A DNA stretch of 64,000 nucleotides from the NCBI RefSeq assembly GCF_014650055.1, contig NZ_BMUF01000011.1:248001-312000 (forward strand), written 5' to 3'. The notes below the pieces were generated by a model. It was not told the origin of the DNA, made no database searches, and saw nothing but the letters and a program-made list of their open reading frames with translations. Positions 1 to 12,218 of this stretch are shown here, piece by piece. This stretch comes from Streptomyces malachitofuscus (GTDB lineage Bacteria > Actinomycetota > Actinomycetes > Streptomycetales > Streptomycetaceae). Positions within the stretch are counted from its first letter, which is position 1. Each line of letters opens with the position of its first letter. The position numbers and the translations under genes were made by a program.

Positions 1-1296
1 GGCCAGCGTGCCGGAGACCGAGATCTCCTCGCCGTCGGAGAGGGTGCCGCGCACGGTGACGACATTGCGGTGGTCGGCCGACTCCGAGCTGGTCGTCAGC
101 CGGACCTCGACGCCGCGCTCCTGGGCGAACAGCGGGGCGTTGACGTAGGACACGGTCTCGTCGACGACGTCCTCGAAGACACCCTTGAGCGCGGAGAGCT
201 CGAGGACCTTCACGTCGTGCTGGGTGATCTCGCCGTACACCTCGACGTCGAGACGGACGGCGACCTCGCCGGCGAGCGCGGTGAAGATCCGGCCGAGGCG
301 CTCGGCGAGCGGCAGACCCGGCTTGACGTCCTCGGCGATGACACCGCCCTGCACGTTCACCGCGTCCGGGACGAGCTCACCGGCGAGGGCGAGACGCACC
401 GAGCGGGCGACCGCGATACCGGCCTTCTCCTGGGCCTCGTCGGTGGAGGCACCGAGATGCGGGGTGCAGACGACCTGGTCGAACTCGAAGAGCGGGGAGT
501 CGGTGCACGGCTCCTTGGCGTACACGTCCAGGCTCGCGCCGGCGACCCGGCCCTCCTTGAGCGCCGAGTACAGCGCCTCCTCGTCGACGATGCCGCCGCG
601 CGCTGCGTTGATGACGCGCACGCTCGGCTTGACCTTGCGCAGCGCCTCGTCGCCGATCAGACCGAGGGTCTCGGGGGTCTTCGGCAGGTGGACGGTGATG
701 AAGTCGGAGACCTCGAGCAGCTCGTCCAGCGACAGCACCTTGACGCCCATCTGCGCGGCCCGCGCGGGCTGCACATAGGGGTCGTAGGCGACGACCTTCA
801 TGCCGAAGGCGGACATGCGCTGCGCGACCAGGGCGCCGATCCGCCCCAAACCCACGACACCGAGGGTCTTCTCGGCGAGCTCGACGCCCGTGTACTTGCT
901 CCGCTTCCACTCGCCGTTCTTCAGAGCGGCGTTGGCCTGCGGGATGTTGCGCGCGGTGGCGACGATCAGACCGCAGGCGAGCTCGGCGGCGGTGACGATG
1001 TTCGAGGTGGGGGCGTTGACGACCATCACGCCGGCCTTGGTGGCGGCGGAGACGTCCACGTTGTCGAGACCGACACCGGCGCGGGCGACGACCTTGAGCC
1101 GGTTCGCCGCGGCGATCGCCTCGGCGTCGACCTTGGTGGCCGAGCGGATCAGGATCGCGTCCACCTCGGCGATGGCCGGGAGCAGCTCCGCGCGGTCCGC
1201 GCCGTTGCAGTGCCGGATCTCGAAGTCCGGGCCGAGCGCGTCGACGGTGGCGGGCGACAGCTCTTCAGCGATGAGTACGACGGGTTTCGAGCTCAC
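1..1296 (-). CDS. serA: D-3-phosphoglycerate dehydrogenase (C-terminus cut off)
   Basis: First step of the phosphorylated serine pathway: oxidises 3-phosphoglycerate to 3-phosphohydroxypyruvate with NAD in the cytoplasm. The 432 visible residues hold the NAD-binding fingerprint GVVGLGRIG, the substrate arginine in NAARGGIVDEEAL, the acid in DVYAKEP and the catalytic histidine in CTPHLGAS, then the start of the long-form intervening domain. Family members of this type are about 530 residues, so roughly 100 residues including the ACT domain lie beyond the left edge. The GTG start at 1296 (reading VSSKPVVLIAEE) has a GAGGA ribosome site just upstream. Serine made here feeds the glyA/sdaA genes found later in the window. 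Confidence 0.95.
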   Translation of the reverse strand, partial: MSSKPVVLIAEELSPATVDALGPDFEIRHCNGADRAELLPAIAEVDAILIRSATKVDAEAIAAANRLKVVARAGVGLDNVDVSAATKAGVMVVNAPTSNIVTAAELACGLIVATARNIPQANAALKNGEWKRSKYTGVELAEKTLGVVGLGRIGALVAQRMSAFGMKVVAYDPYVQPARAAQMGVKVLSLDELLEVSDFITVHLPKTPETLGLIGDEALRKVKPSVRVINAARGGIVDEEALYSALKEGRVAGASLDVYAKEPCTDSPLFEFDQVVCTPHLGASTDEAQEKAGIAVARSVRLALAGELVPDAVNVQGGVIAEDVKPGLPLAERLGRIFTALAGEVAVRLDVEVYGEITQHDVKVLELSALKGVFEDVVDETVSYVNAPLFAQERGVEVRLTTSSESADHRNVVTVRGTLSDGEEISVSGTLA

Positions 1297-1521
1297 GTGA
1301 GTCCTCACAAGTCCAATGCGGACGGCCGTCCCGACGGCCGCAGGCGGTGAAGAAGTGCTAGCCGCGTGGAAGACGCACGACGCTGTGGGCCTGACGCGTT
1401 TGTTGTTCAGCAGTCTAGTGGCGCCGAGGGCGTCGTCTTACGCCGCTTCGGAAGGATCACCCGTCCGTGGCCGGACGGGATGGACAACGCCGTACCACCG
1501 ACGTTACCCCGGGTTCACCCA

Positions 1522-1550
1522 AAGGGCCGGAGCATTCCGCTCCGGCCCTT
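1522..1550 (-). terminator. ilvC terminator hairpin
   Basis: Perfect 11-bp inverted repeat (arms 1522-1532 and 1540-1550, 7-nt loop) placed 12 bases after the ilvC stop codon on the minus strand. It lacks a T-run, as is common in streptomycetes. It separates the ilv genes from serA, which has its own start region. Confidence 0.8.
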
Positions 1551-1562
1551 CGGACGTGAGAC

Positions 1563-5077
<3,515 letters not shown>

Positions 5078-5156
5078 CGGCTTCTCTTCTCGATGCTGAG
5101 GGTTTTTGCGAAGTTTGTACGGGTTACGCGTGCTGCCCGGCAGGTGCCTGTGCAAC

Positions 5157-5190
5157 AAAAAACCCCTCGTGCCATGAGGCAAGCGAGGGG
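5157..5190 (-). terminator. ilvB transcription attenuator
   Basis: On the minus strand the arms CCCCTCG and CGAGGGG (5184-5190 and 5163-5169) form a hairpin, extended inward by a GCC/GGC pairing, followed directly by a run of six T (5157-5162). This is an intrinsic terminator placed between a short branched-chain-rich leader peptide and ilvB, about 80 bp before the ilvB start. That is the layout of ribosome-mediated attenuation. The competing antiterminator pairing was not worked out. Confidence 0.85.
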
Positions 5191-5225
5191 AAGCGCGTCG
5201 GGTGGTGGTCGCTGAGCGATCGGGC

Positions 5226-5273
5226 TCAGCGCCGGCCGACGCGCTGTCCAAGTACGAGAATTCGGGTGCGCAT
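5226..5273 (-). CDS. ilvB leader peptide
   Basis: A 15-codon open frame starting ATG at 5273 and ending TGA at 5226-5228, encoding [15 protein letters not shown]. Four consecutive codons are Ile-Leu-Val-Leu, with another Val later. A strong purine-rich ribosome site (GGGGGGAGGG) lies about 8 nt upstream. It precedes the U-tailed terminator by about 35 bp. Ribosome stalling at the Ile/Leu/Val codons when charged tRNAs are scarce would be expected to prevent terminator formation. Leaders of this kind have been predicted before ilvB in streptomycetes; the peptide itself is read directly from the sequence here. Confidence 0.85.
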   Translation of the reverse strand: MRTRILVLGQRVGRR

Positions 5274-5295
5274 GGCACTGACCCTCCCCCCGGCG

Positions 5296-5319
5296 CCCAC
5301 CCACTGTCAAGTGGGTGGG
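5296..5319 (-). terminator. terminator hairpin across the cdgC-like stop codon
   Basis: Perfect 9-bp inverted repeat (5296-5304 and 5311-5319) with a 6-nt loop. The stop codon of the GGDEF-EAL gene (5307-5309) lies inside the loop. It ends only about 6 bp from the ilvB leader ribosome site, so it either terminates the upstream gene or becomes part of the 5' end of the ilv transcript. Confidence 0.6.
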
Positions 5320-8300
5320 ACGGGAGTCTCACCATGTGAGCGCAGTGACGTACCGGCTTTGAGTACGGCGGTCACCCCCGTGGCGTACGCCCCGGGCCCT
5401 CCGCCCGCGAGCACGGGCTCGGCCGGTCCGTGCGGCACCGGGAAGTGGCCGGCGGCCAGCGCTCTGCGCAGCCGGTACTCGTCCAGCGGTCCGGAGAAGG
5501 CCATGCCCTGTCCGTGGGTGCAGCCCATCGCGCGCAGGGCCACGGCCTGCTCGGGCAGGTCCACGCCGACGGCCACGGACTGCATACCGAGGTCGGAGGC
5601 GATCCGCAGCAGCCCGCACGTGATCTTGTACAGCCGTGCGGACTCCACGACGCCGTCGACCAGGCTGCGGTCGAGCTTGAGCACGTCGACGGGGAGCCGT
5701 CTGAGGGCCGTGATGGCCGCGAGGCGGCCGCCGAAGCCGTCGAGCGCGATCCGGACGCCGAGCCGCTTGAGCACGGCCAGCCGGCGCTCCAGCTCGTCGA
5801 GCGGGATCCGGGGGTCGGTGTCGGCCAGCTCGACGACCAGGGAGCCGGACGGCAGCCCGTGGCGGGTGAGCAGGGACTCGACCGAGCCGAGCGGCAGCGA
5901 CCGGTCCAGCAGCCGGCGCGCGCTCAGCCGCACGGCCACCGGCACGGGCAGGCCCGTCACATGCCGCTCGGCGGCCTGCTCCACGGCCTCCTCCAGCACC
6001 CAGCGGCCCAGCTCGGCGGTCTTCTCACTGTCCTCGGCCACCCGCAGGAACTCCTCGGGCGTGAACAGCACACCCTGCGACGAGCGCCAGCGCGCCTGCG
6101 CGCAGACCGAGGTGATCCGGCCGTCCGCCAGGCACACCACCGGCTGGTGCAGCAGGGCGAACTCGCCGTGGTGCAGCGCCGCGCGCAGCCGCGTGGCGAG
6201 CTCCGCCTTGCGGACGACGTCCTGCTGCATCTGCGGCCGGTACAGCTCCACCCGGCCCTTGCCGGCCGCCTTCGCCCGGTACATGGCGAGATCGGCGTTG
6301 CGCAGCAACTCGCCCGCGCCGAGGCCCGGTTCGGCGAAGGCCACGCCGATGGAGGCGTTGACCCGGACATCGTTGCCGTCGATGAGGTAGGGCTGGGACA
6401 GGGTCGCTCTGAGACGGTCGGCGAGCTCCAGCATGTGCCGCTCCCGGGCGTCCCGGTCACGGACGCCGTCGCCGGTGATCAGGGCCGCGAACTCGTCGCC
6501 GCCCAGCCGGGAGGCGGTGTCACCCTTGCGGACCGCGTCCTGGAGCCTGCGGGCGGCCTGGACGAGCAGTTCGTCCCCGGCCTGGTGCCCGATGGTGTCG
6601 TTGACGCCCTTGAAGCCGTCGAGGTCGATGAAGAGCACGGCCGTGCCCCGGAGGGCGGCCCCGCGGTCCGAGGCGCGGCGGCCGGACAGCGCCTGCTGGA
6701 CGCGCCGGGTGAACAGGGCGCGGTTGGGCAGGTCGGTCAGCGGGTCGTGCTCCGCGTTGTGCTGGAGCTGCGCCTGGAGCCGGACCCTCTCGGTCACGTC
6801 ACGGCTGTTGAAGATGAGGCCGCCGTGGTGCCGGTTGACGGTCGACTCGACATTCAGCCAGCCGCCGTCACCGGAGCGGAAGCGGCACTCGATGCGGGTG
6901 GTGGGTTCCTCGACGGGACTGGCGGCGAGGAAGCGGCGTACCTCGTGCACCACGCAGCCCAGGTCCTCCGGGTGGATCAGAGCGGCCAGTTCCGTCCCCA
7001 CCAGATCCTCCGCGGAACGGCCGTACACCCCGGCGGCGGCCGGGGAGACGTAGCGGAGGATGCCGCTGGGCGCGGCGATCATGATGACGTCGCTGGAGCC
7101 CTGCACCAGGGAGCGGAAGTGGTTCTCCGCCTGCGCCAGCTCCTGGGTGAGGGTGATGTTGTCGAGCAGCATGATGCCCTGGCGCACCACCAGGGCGAGC
7201 ACCACGGTCCCTCCGGTGATCAGCACCACCCGGTCGACGCTGCGGCCGTTGAGGACGTTGTAGAGGATCCCCAGGGTGCACACGGCCGCGGCGAGGTACG
7301 GCGTGAGCGCGGCGAGGGACCCGGCGATCGGCCGGGAGAGCGGGTACCGGCCGTGGTCACCGCTGGGCGCGGGCAGGTGATGGTGGTCCGGCACGCCGCG
7401 CCGCCCCGGGAAGTGCTCGCGGACCACCTTCGTGTGCCCCTCCCGCTCGGGCCGGCCGCCGCGCGGCGCGGTCCAGGGGGCGTACGCCAGCAGCAGCGAG
7501 CCGGCGAACCAGCCGGCGTCGAGCAGCTGGCCCGAGCGGTACCCGGCGTGCAGCAGCGGCGAGGTGAACAGGGCGTCGCACATCACGGTCAGCGCGAGGG
7601 CGCCGATCGCGGTGTTGACCGCAGACCGGTTCACCGCCGAGCGCCGGAAGTGCAGCGCGAGCACCATGCTGACCAGGGCGATGTCCAGCAGCGGGTACGC
7701 CAGTGACAGCGCGGTGTGCGCGACGCCCGGCCCTTCGGCCTGGGCCGCCTGGGCGAGGGCGAGGCTCCACGCGAGCGTGAGCAGGGAGCCGCCGATCAGC
7801 CAGGCGTCCAGGGCGAGACAGACCCAGCCGGCCTTGGTCACGGGCCGTTTCGCCAGCACCAGCAGCCCCACGATGGCGGGCGGCGCGAAGCACAGGAAGA
7901 ACAGGTCGGCGTAGCTCGGACTGGGCACGGGGACGCCGAGCACGACCTCGTACCATCCCCAGACCAGGTTGCCCAGGGAGGCCATGGCCGAGGAGAGGCC
8001 GAAAAGCAGCCAGGCGGGTCGAAACCGGGTGCGCGGGCTGCGGGCGTAGACGACGCACGACACGGCGGCGGCACCGGCGGCGGCGCTCAGCCCGAAGTCG
8101 CCCATGACGAGCGCGAGCTGCTCGGAGCCCCAGCCGAACGCGGCACCGACGGCGTAGGCCGCGCACACACAGGCCAGGACGAACTGCGCCACGGGGCCGG
8201 GCCGGCGGTCGACGGCCGCCGCGCCGGGGGGCCGTGTCCGCGCGGCGGGCTGCGGGCGCAGCGCTCCGTCGAGGGTGGGGGTCGGCGTGGGGGCGCTCAC
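5307..8300 (-). CDS. cdgC: membrane PAS-GGDEF-EAL cyclic-di-GMP protein, degenerate EAL (CdgC-like)
   Basis: Predicted diguanylate cyclase in the inner membrane. From the chosen start (997 aa): multiple hydrophobic helices roughly 35-390, PAS domain about 400-525 (ends [12 protein letters not shown]), GGDEF domain about 530-700 with intact [11 protein letters not shown], then an EAL-type domain about 705-955. The EAL domain lacks key residues: the EALVRW-type motif reads CAQARW and the DDFGTG-type motif reads DGFGGR, so phosphodiesterase activity is unlikely. The GTG at 8300 ([12 protein letters not shown]) has GGGAGGGA 5 nt upstream and is preferred over the ATG at 8558, which would add 86 Pro/Arg-rich residues. 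The position beside ilvB is that of S. coelicolor SCO5511, which I recall as CdgC; the symbol rests on memory. Confidence 0.8.
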   Translation of the reverse strand: MSAPTPTPTLDGALRPQPAARTRPPGAAAVDRRPGPVAQFVLACVCAAYAVGAAFGWGSEQLALVMGDFGLSAAAGAAAVSCVVYARSPRTRFRPAWLLFGLSSAMASLGNLVWGWYEVVLGVPVPSPSYADLFFLCFAPPAIVGLLVLAKRPVTKAGWVCLALDAWLIGGSLLTLAWSLALAQAAQAEGPGVAHTALSLAYPLLDIALVSMVLALHFRRSAVNRSAVNTAIGALALTVMCDALFTSPLLHAGYRSGQLLDAGWFAGSLLLAYAPWTAPRGGRPEREGHTKVVREHFPGRRGVPDHHHLPAPSGDHGRYPLSRPIAGSLAALTPYLAAAVCTLGILYNVLNGRSVDRVVLITGGTVVLALVVRQGIMLLDNITLTQELAQAENHFRSLVQGSSDVIMIAAPSGILRYVSPAAAGVYGRSAEDLVGTELAALIHPEDLGCVVHEVRRFLAASPVEEPTTRIECRFRSGDGGWLNVESTVNRHHGGLIFNSRDVTERVRLQAQLQHNAEHDPLTDLPNRALFTRRVQQALSGRRASDRGAALRGTAVLFIDLDGFKGVNDTIGHQAGDELLVQAARRLQDAVRKGDTASRLGGDEFAALITGDGVRDRDARERHMLELADRLRATLSQPYLIDGNDVRVNASIGVAFAEPGLGAGELLRNADLAMYRAKAAGKGRVELYRPQMQQDVVRKAELATRLRAALHHGEFALLHQPVVCLADGRITSVCAQARWRSSQGVLFTPEEFLRVAEDSEKTAELGRWVLEEAVEQAAERHVTGLPVPVAVRLSARRLLDRSLPLGSVESLLTRHGLPSGSLVVELADTDPRIPLDELERRLAVLKRLGVRIALDGFGGRLAAITALRRLPVDVLKLDRSLVDGVVESARLYKITCGLLRIASDLGMQSVAVGVDLPEQAVALRAMGCTHGQGMAFSGPLDEYRLRRALAAGHFPVPHGPAEPVLAGGGPGAYATGVTAVLKAGTSLRSHGETPVPPT

Positions 8301-8709
8301 CGGTCCCTCCCGGCCCGGGCCGCTCCCGGATCCCTCGGCCGCCGGAGCACCGGGTGGGCATGCCTCCTGCGGCCGGCGTGCCGATGGTGGTGAGAACCGG
8401 GACCGCGCCGGCCGCCGTGCCGGGTGCGGGGCTCGCCGTGGTGACCGCGGCCGCGCGCGTCCGCGCTCCCCTGTCGTCGCCGACGGCTCCGCCGCGTCGG
8501 ATCGCTCGTCCATAGGCCGTGCATCGCCCGTCGCCCCCCTCGCAGTCTCCGTGTCCATCCCCCGCGCCGTTGGTCAGCGGCGCAGCCCCTGTCCGGACGA
8601 TACACCAGTCTCGTCACTCAGGGACATAGGTTCTCTACGCTCCGTAACGATCAACTGATATATGAGTACCCACCGCGCCCGGGAAAACGCGGACGGTACT
8701 CGAAGCGGA
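8301..8709. other. intergenic region upstream of the cdgC-like gene
   Basis: 409 bp between two minus-strand genes. It holds the hairpin at 8664-8701 and a short AT-rich stretch (about 8620-8665) that could carry the promoter of the GGDEF-EAL gene. The 8303-8558 part is open in the frame of that gene but is Pro/Arg/Gly-rich and has no good ribosome site. No other gene is supported. Confidence 0.5.
8664..8701 (-). terminator. terminator after the hydroxyacid dehydrogenase
   Basis: Two nested inverted repeats, GAGTACC/GGTACTC (8664-8670, 8695-8701) and CCGCG/CGCGG (8673-8677, 8688-8692), starting 9 bases after the minus-strand stop codon at 8710. The minus-strand loop contains TTTT. Likely end of that transcript. 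Confidence 0.55.
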
Positions 8710-9663
8710 CTAGTCGCGTTCCGCTCCCGTCACCAGGACCACGTTGCCGAGCTCCTCCTGGTTCACGTAACGGCGCAACTGGTCGCGCAGCAACCGCTCG
8801 GCGCGCGGCAGGAACGCGGACGTGGGTCCGCCGACGTGCGGGGTGACGAGCACCCCCGGTGCCCGCCACAAGGGGTGTTCCGCGGGCAGCGGTTCGGGAT
8901 CGGTGACGTCGAGCGCCGCGGTGATGCGTCCGCTCTCCAGCTCTGTGAGCAGCGCCTTGGTGTCGACGACGCCTCCGCGGGCCACGTTCACGAGCAGGGC
9001 GCCGTCCTTCATCCGGGCCAGGAACCCGGCGTCCACGAGATGCCGGGTGGTCTCGGTGAGCGGGGTGGAGAGGACGACGACGTCGGCCTGTGGAAGCAGG
9101 GAGGGCAGTTCGGTGAGCGGATGCACCGGCCCGCGCTCCGTTGTGCGCGCGGAGCGCGCGACGCGCGCCACCCGCGCGAGCTCAAACGGAACGAGCCGGT
9201 CCTCGATGGCCGCGCCGATCGAGCCGTACCCCACGATGAGCACGCTCCTGTCGGCGAGCGCGGGCCGGAACCCGCCCCGCCACTCCCCTTTGTCCTGCGC
9301 CCGCACGAATCCGGGGATACCGCGCAGGGAGGCCAGGATCAGCGCGAGCGTGAGTTCTGCGGTGCTGGCCTCGTGGACCCCGCGGGCGTTGCACAGCCGC
9401 ACGCCCTCGGGCAGGTGCCTCAGCCCCGGCTCCACGTGGTCGGTGCCGGCCGACAGGGTCTGCACGACCCGCACCGAACGCATCAGCGGCATCGGCCGCA
9501 CACCGACGCCCGCGGGCTTCATGTACGGCACGACGTAGAAGCCGCAGTCGGCCGGGTCGGCGGGGAACTCCTCACCGCCGTCCCAGAAGCGGTAGCGCGG
9601 CCCCTCGGGGAGGCCGTCGATCTCGTCCGGCGGGATGGGAAGCCATACGTCAGCAGCAGTCAT
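8710..9663 (-). CDS. D-isomer-specific 2-hydroxyacid dehydrogenase
   Basis: NAD(P)-dependent dehydrogenase of the D-2-hydroxyacid family, 317 aa, cytosolic; the substrate is not evident. The cofactor fold has VLIVGYGSIGAAIEDRL at about residue 140, the catalytic arginine in NVARGGVVDT, the acid in DVTDPEPLPAEHPLW and the histidine in VTPHVGG. Unlike SerA it has no regulatory domain. The start at 9663 (MTAADVWLPIPPDE) has no strong ribosome site, so a few residues of uncertainty remain. It is divergent from the aldo/keto reductase, with 74 bp between start codons, so the two may share a regulatory region. Confidence 0.85.
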   Translation of the reverse strand: MTAADVWLPIPPDEIDGLPEGPRYRFWDGGEEFPADPADCGFYVVPYMKPAGVGVRPMPLMRSVRVVQTLSAGTDHVEPGLRHLPEGVRLCNARGVHEASTAELTLALILASLRGIPGFVRAQDKGEWRGGFRPALADRSVLIVGYGSIGAAIEDRLVPFELARVARVARSARTTERGPVHPLTELPSLLPQADVVVLSTPLTETTRHLVDAGFLARMKDGALLVNVARGGVVDTKALLTELESGRITAALDVTDPEPLPAEHPLWRAPGVLVTPHVGGPTSAFLPRAERLLRDQLRRYVNQEELGNVVLVTGAERD

Positions 9664-9737
9664 GGTCGGGAGGCTAGTTCAGGCGCTGTCCGCGGCAGAG
9701 GTTAGGTTGGGGGCCGGAGAGGGAGGGTCACGAGCAG

Positions 9738-10736
9738 GTGGAGCGCAGGACTATCGGCGCGGCGGCGCTCGCGGTGGGGGCCGTAGGACTCGGATGCATG
9801 CCGATGAGCTGGGCCTACAGCACGTCCCGGCAGCGCGGCGAGGAGTCGCTCAGGGCGGTGCACCGGGCGCTGGACGCGGGCTCGACCCTCCTCGACACCG
9901 CTGACATGTACGGCCCGTTCACCAACGAGCTGCTGCTCGGGCGGGTGTTGAAGGAGCGGCGCTCCGACGCCTTCGTGTCGACCAAGGTCGGTCTGCTGGT
10001 GGGCGACCAGCACATCGTGGCCAACGGCCGCCCCGGGTACGTGAGGAGGGCCTGCGACGCGTCGCTGCGCCGGCTCCAGACCGACGTCATCGACCTCTAC
10101 CAGCTGCACCGTGCCGACCCGGAGGTCCCGGTGGAGGAGACCTGGGGTGCGATGGCGGAGCTCGTACAGGCCGGGAAGGTAAGGGCGTTGGGGCTGTGCG
10201 CGGTGGGCGCGCGCTCGTCCCGGCGGCCGGGGGCACGGCTGCACGACGCGACGGTCCGGCAGCTGGAGCGGGTGCAGCAGGTCTTCCCGGTGAGCGCGGT
10301 GGAGGCGGAGCTGTCCGTGTGGTCGCCGGAGGCACTGGAGACGCTGCTGCCGTGGTGCGAGACCCGGGGCGTCGGATTCCTGGCCGCGATGCCGCTGGGC
10401 AACGGCTTTTTGACCGGGACGCTGACGCCCGGCGTGGGCTTCGAGGCGGACGATCTGCGCGCCCGGCACCCCCGCTTCACGGCCGAGATGATGGCCGCGA
10501 ACCAGCCCATCGTGGTCGGCCTGCGCCGCGTCGCCCGCCGGCACGGCGAGCACGTCACCCCGGCGCAGGTGGCCCTGGCCTGGGTGCTGAGCCGGGGGCG
10601 GCAGGTGATCCCGGTCCCCGGCGCCAAGCGGGAACGCTGGGTCGCGGAGAACGCGGCGGCGGCGGACCTCCGCCTGACGGAAGGGGACCTCGCCGAGATC
10701 GCGGCGCTGCCCGCGGCACAGGGGTCCTGGGACTGA
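9738..10736 (+). CDS. aldo/keto reductase
   Basis: NADPH-dependent oxidoreductase with a TIM-barrel fold, 332 aa. The catalytic tetrad is visible: Asp and Tyr in DTADMYG, Lys in STKVG and His in DLYQLHRAD. The C-terminal cofactor segment reads VIPVPGAKRERW. The GTG start at 9738 follows GGGAGGG about 10 nt upstream. The closest subfamily is the YajO/pyridoxal-reductase-like group; the physiological substrate cannot be read from sequence. It is followed by a lipoprotein gene on the same strand with an 85-bp gap. Confidence 0.9.
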   Translation: MERRTIGAAALAVGAVGLGCMPMSWAYSTSRQRGEESLRAVHRALDAGSTLLDTADMYGPFTNELLLGRVLKERRSDAFVSTKVGLLVGDQHIVANGRPGYVRRACDASLRRLQTDVIDLYQLHRADPEVPVEETWGAMAELVQAGKVRALGLCAVGARSSRRPGARLHDATVRQLERVQQVFPVSAVEAELSVWSPEALETLLPWCETRGVGFLAAMPLGNGFLTGTLTPGVGFEADDLRARHPRFTAEMMAANQPIVVGLRRVARRHGEHVTPAQVALAWVLSRGRQVIPVPGAKRERWVAENAAAADLRLTEGDLAEIAALPAAQGSWD

Positions 10737-10821
10737 GGGGTTCGGGGTCGGGCGTTCGGGAACCTGGGAGGCGCGAGCGGTGTATGACAGGTAGAACCCG
10801 CCGCGTCGAAGGGACAAGATC

Positions 10822-11988
10822 GTGCGACATCGAGCCGTGACGGCCGTACTGGCCGCCGCCGCGCTCCTGCTGACGGCCGGCTGCTCCTCCGACGACGGAG
10901 GGGGAGCAGCCGCCGGGGACGGCAGCGCCACCCCGAGTGACACGGCGACGCGGTCGTCGGCCCCGGAGCGGACCGGGGAGGAGACACCACCGGCGAAGGG
11001 CTCGGTGAAGGTGACCCGCACGGTCGCTACGGGCCTGGAGAGCCCCTGGGGCCTGGCCCCCCTTCCGGGCGGCGACCTCCTGGTGTCGTCCCGTGACGAG
11101 GCGACGATCACCCGGGTCGACGGGAAGTCGGGGAAGAAGACCGAGCTGGGCGAGGTGCCGGGGGTGTCGCCGTCCGGCGAGGGCGGCCTCCTCGGCATCG
11201 CCCTCTCCCCCGAGTACGCGTCGGATCACATGATCTACGCCTACTTCACCTCCGCCTCGGACAACCGCATCGTCCGCCTGATCCACGACGAGGAGAAGCC
11301 CGCGGGAGAACAGCTCGGCGCGCCCGACACGGTCTTCCGGGGCATCCCCAAGGGCGTGATCCACAACGGCGGCCGGATCGCCTTCGGCCCGGACAGGATG
11401 CTGTACGTGGGCACGGGCGAGAGCGGGGACACGGGCCTGTCGCAGGACAAGGAGTCCCTGGGCGGCAAGATCCTCCGCCTGACGCCGGAGGGCGAACCGG
11501 CCCCGGGCAACCCCTTCCCCGACTCCCCGGTGTACTCGTACGGCCACCGCAATGTGCAGGGCCTGGCCTGGGACGCCGAACAGCGTTTGTTCGCCTCGGA
11601 GTTCGGCCAGGACACCTGGGACGAGCTGAACGCGATCGAGCCGGGCGACAACTACGGCTGGCCGGAGGCGGAGGGCCGGTCAGACGGCGGCGGCTTCCAC
11701 AATCCGATCGACCAGTGGAGCACGGACGAGGCCTCGCCGAGCGGCATCGCGTACGCCGAGGGGTCGATCTGGATGGCGGGCCTGCGAGGGGAGCGCCTGT
11801 GGCGCATACCCTTGAAGGGCACGGCGGCCTCGGCGGACCCGGAGGCCTTCCTGGAGGGCGAGTACGGCCGGCTGCGCACGATCGTCCCGGCGGGCGGCGA
11901 CAAGCTGTGGCTGGTCACCAGCAACACGGACGGCCGGGGCAACGCGAAGGACGGCGACGACCGCATCGTGGAGCTCCGGATCAGCTAG
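10822..11988 (+). CDS. lipoprotein, glucose/sorbosone dehydrogenase-like beta-propeller
   Basis: 388-aa secreted lipoprotein. A hydrophobic signal peptide ends in the lipobox LTAGC at about residue 20 and is followed by a Ser/Thr/Gly linker. The remainder is a PQQ-dependent sugar dehydrogenase-type six-bladed propeller with family signatures LESPWGLAPLPGGDLLVS, GEGGLLGIALSP, NGGRIAFGPD and YSYGHRNVQGLAWD. Family members oxidise aldoses with PQQ; whether this one binds PQQ is unknown. The GTG start at 10822 follows AAGGGAC. Its 3' end overlaps the convergent small gene by 8 bp. Confidence 0.85.
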   Translation: MRHRAVTAVLAAAALLLTAGCSSDDGGGAAAGDGSATPSDTATRSSAPERTGEETPPAKGSVKVTRTVATGLESPWGLAPLPGGDLLVSSRDEATITRVDGKSGKKTELGEVPGVSPSGEGGLLGIALSPEYASDHMIYAYFTSASDNRIVRLIHDEEKPAGEQLGAPDTVFRGIPKGVIHNGGRIAFGPDRMLYVGTGESGDTGLSQDKESLGGKILRLTPEGEPAPGNPFPDSPVYSYGHRNVQGLAWDAEQRLFASEFGQDTWDELNAIEPGDNYGWPEAEGRSDGGGFHNPIDQWSTDEASPSGIAYAEGSIWMAGLRGERLWRIPLKGTAASADPEAFLEGEYGRLRTIVPAGGDKLWLVTSNTDGRGNAKDGDDRIVELRIS

Positions 11989-12181
11989 CCGGCCCCTGCT
12001 CGCCGTCGGCTTCCTCCTCCGGCGTCGGCGGGCGCACCGTGACCTTTCCGGACGCGAGGTCTATGGGCCCGCGTCCGGGGTCGGCGTCGCCGACGTCCTC
12101 CCTGGTCAGTTCCAGGCGGTTCTGCTCGTCACGGGTGTGCTTGCGACCGGGGGCGAACAGTTCCTCGAAGGCGTTGAACAT
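11981..12181 (-). CDS. small acidic streptomycete protein (DUF6191-type)
   Basis: 66-residue charged cytosolic protein starting MFNAFEELFAPGRKHTRDEQ and ending in an acidic PTPEEEADGEQ tail. The ATG at 12181 has a very good ribosome site (AAGGGGAG 3 nt upstream). Function is unknown; I associate the sequence with DUF6191, small proteins common in Streptomyces. It lies 37 bp downstream of the LuxR-type regulator on the same strand and may be co-transcribed with it. It overlaps tail-to-tail with the lipoprotein gene. Confidence 0.75.
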   Translation of the reverse strand: MFNAFEELFAPGRKHTRDEQNRLELTREDVGDADPGRGPIDLASGKVTVRPPTPEEEADGEQGPAS

Positions 12182-12218
12182 CGCTCCCCTTCCCAGGGCC
12201 GCATGCGTCGTACATCCA

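Noticed and set aside
8303-8558. N-terminal extension of the CdgC-like protein (ATG at 8558)
   Set aside because: 86 Pro/Arg-rich residues, poor ribosome site; the GTG at 8300 has GGGAGGGA at proper spacing.
8613-8618. GTCACT half-site resembling half of a BldD operator upstream of the cdgC-like gene
   Set aside because: Only one half of the expected pseudo-palindrome is present; a six-base match is not enough in GC-rich DNA.
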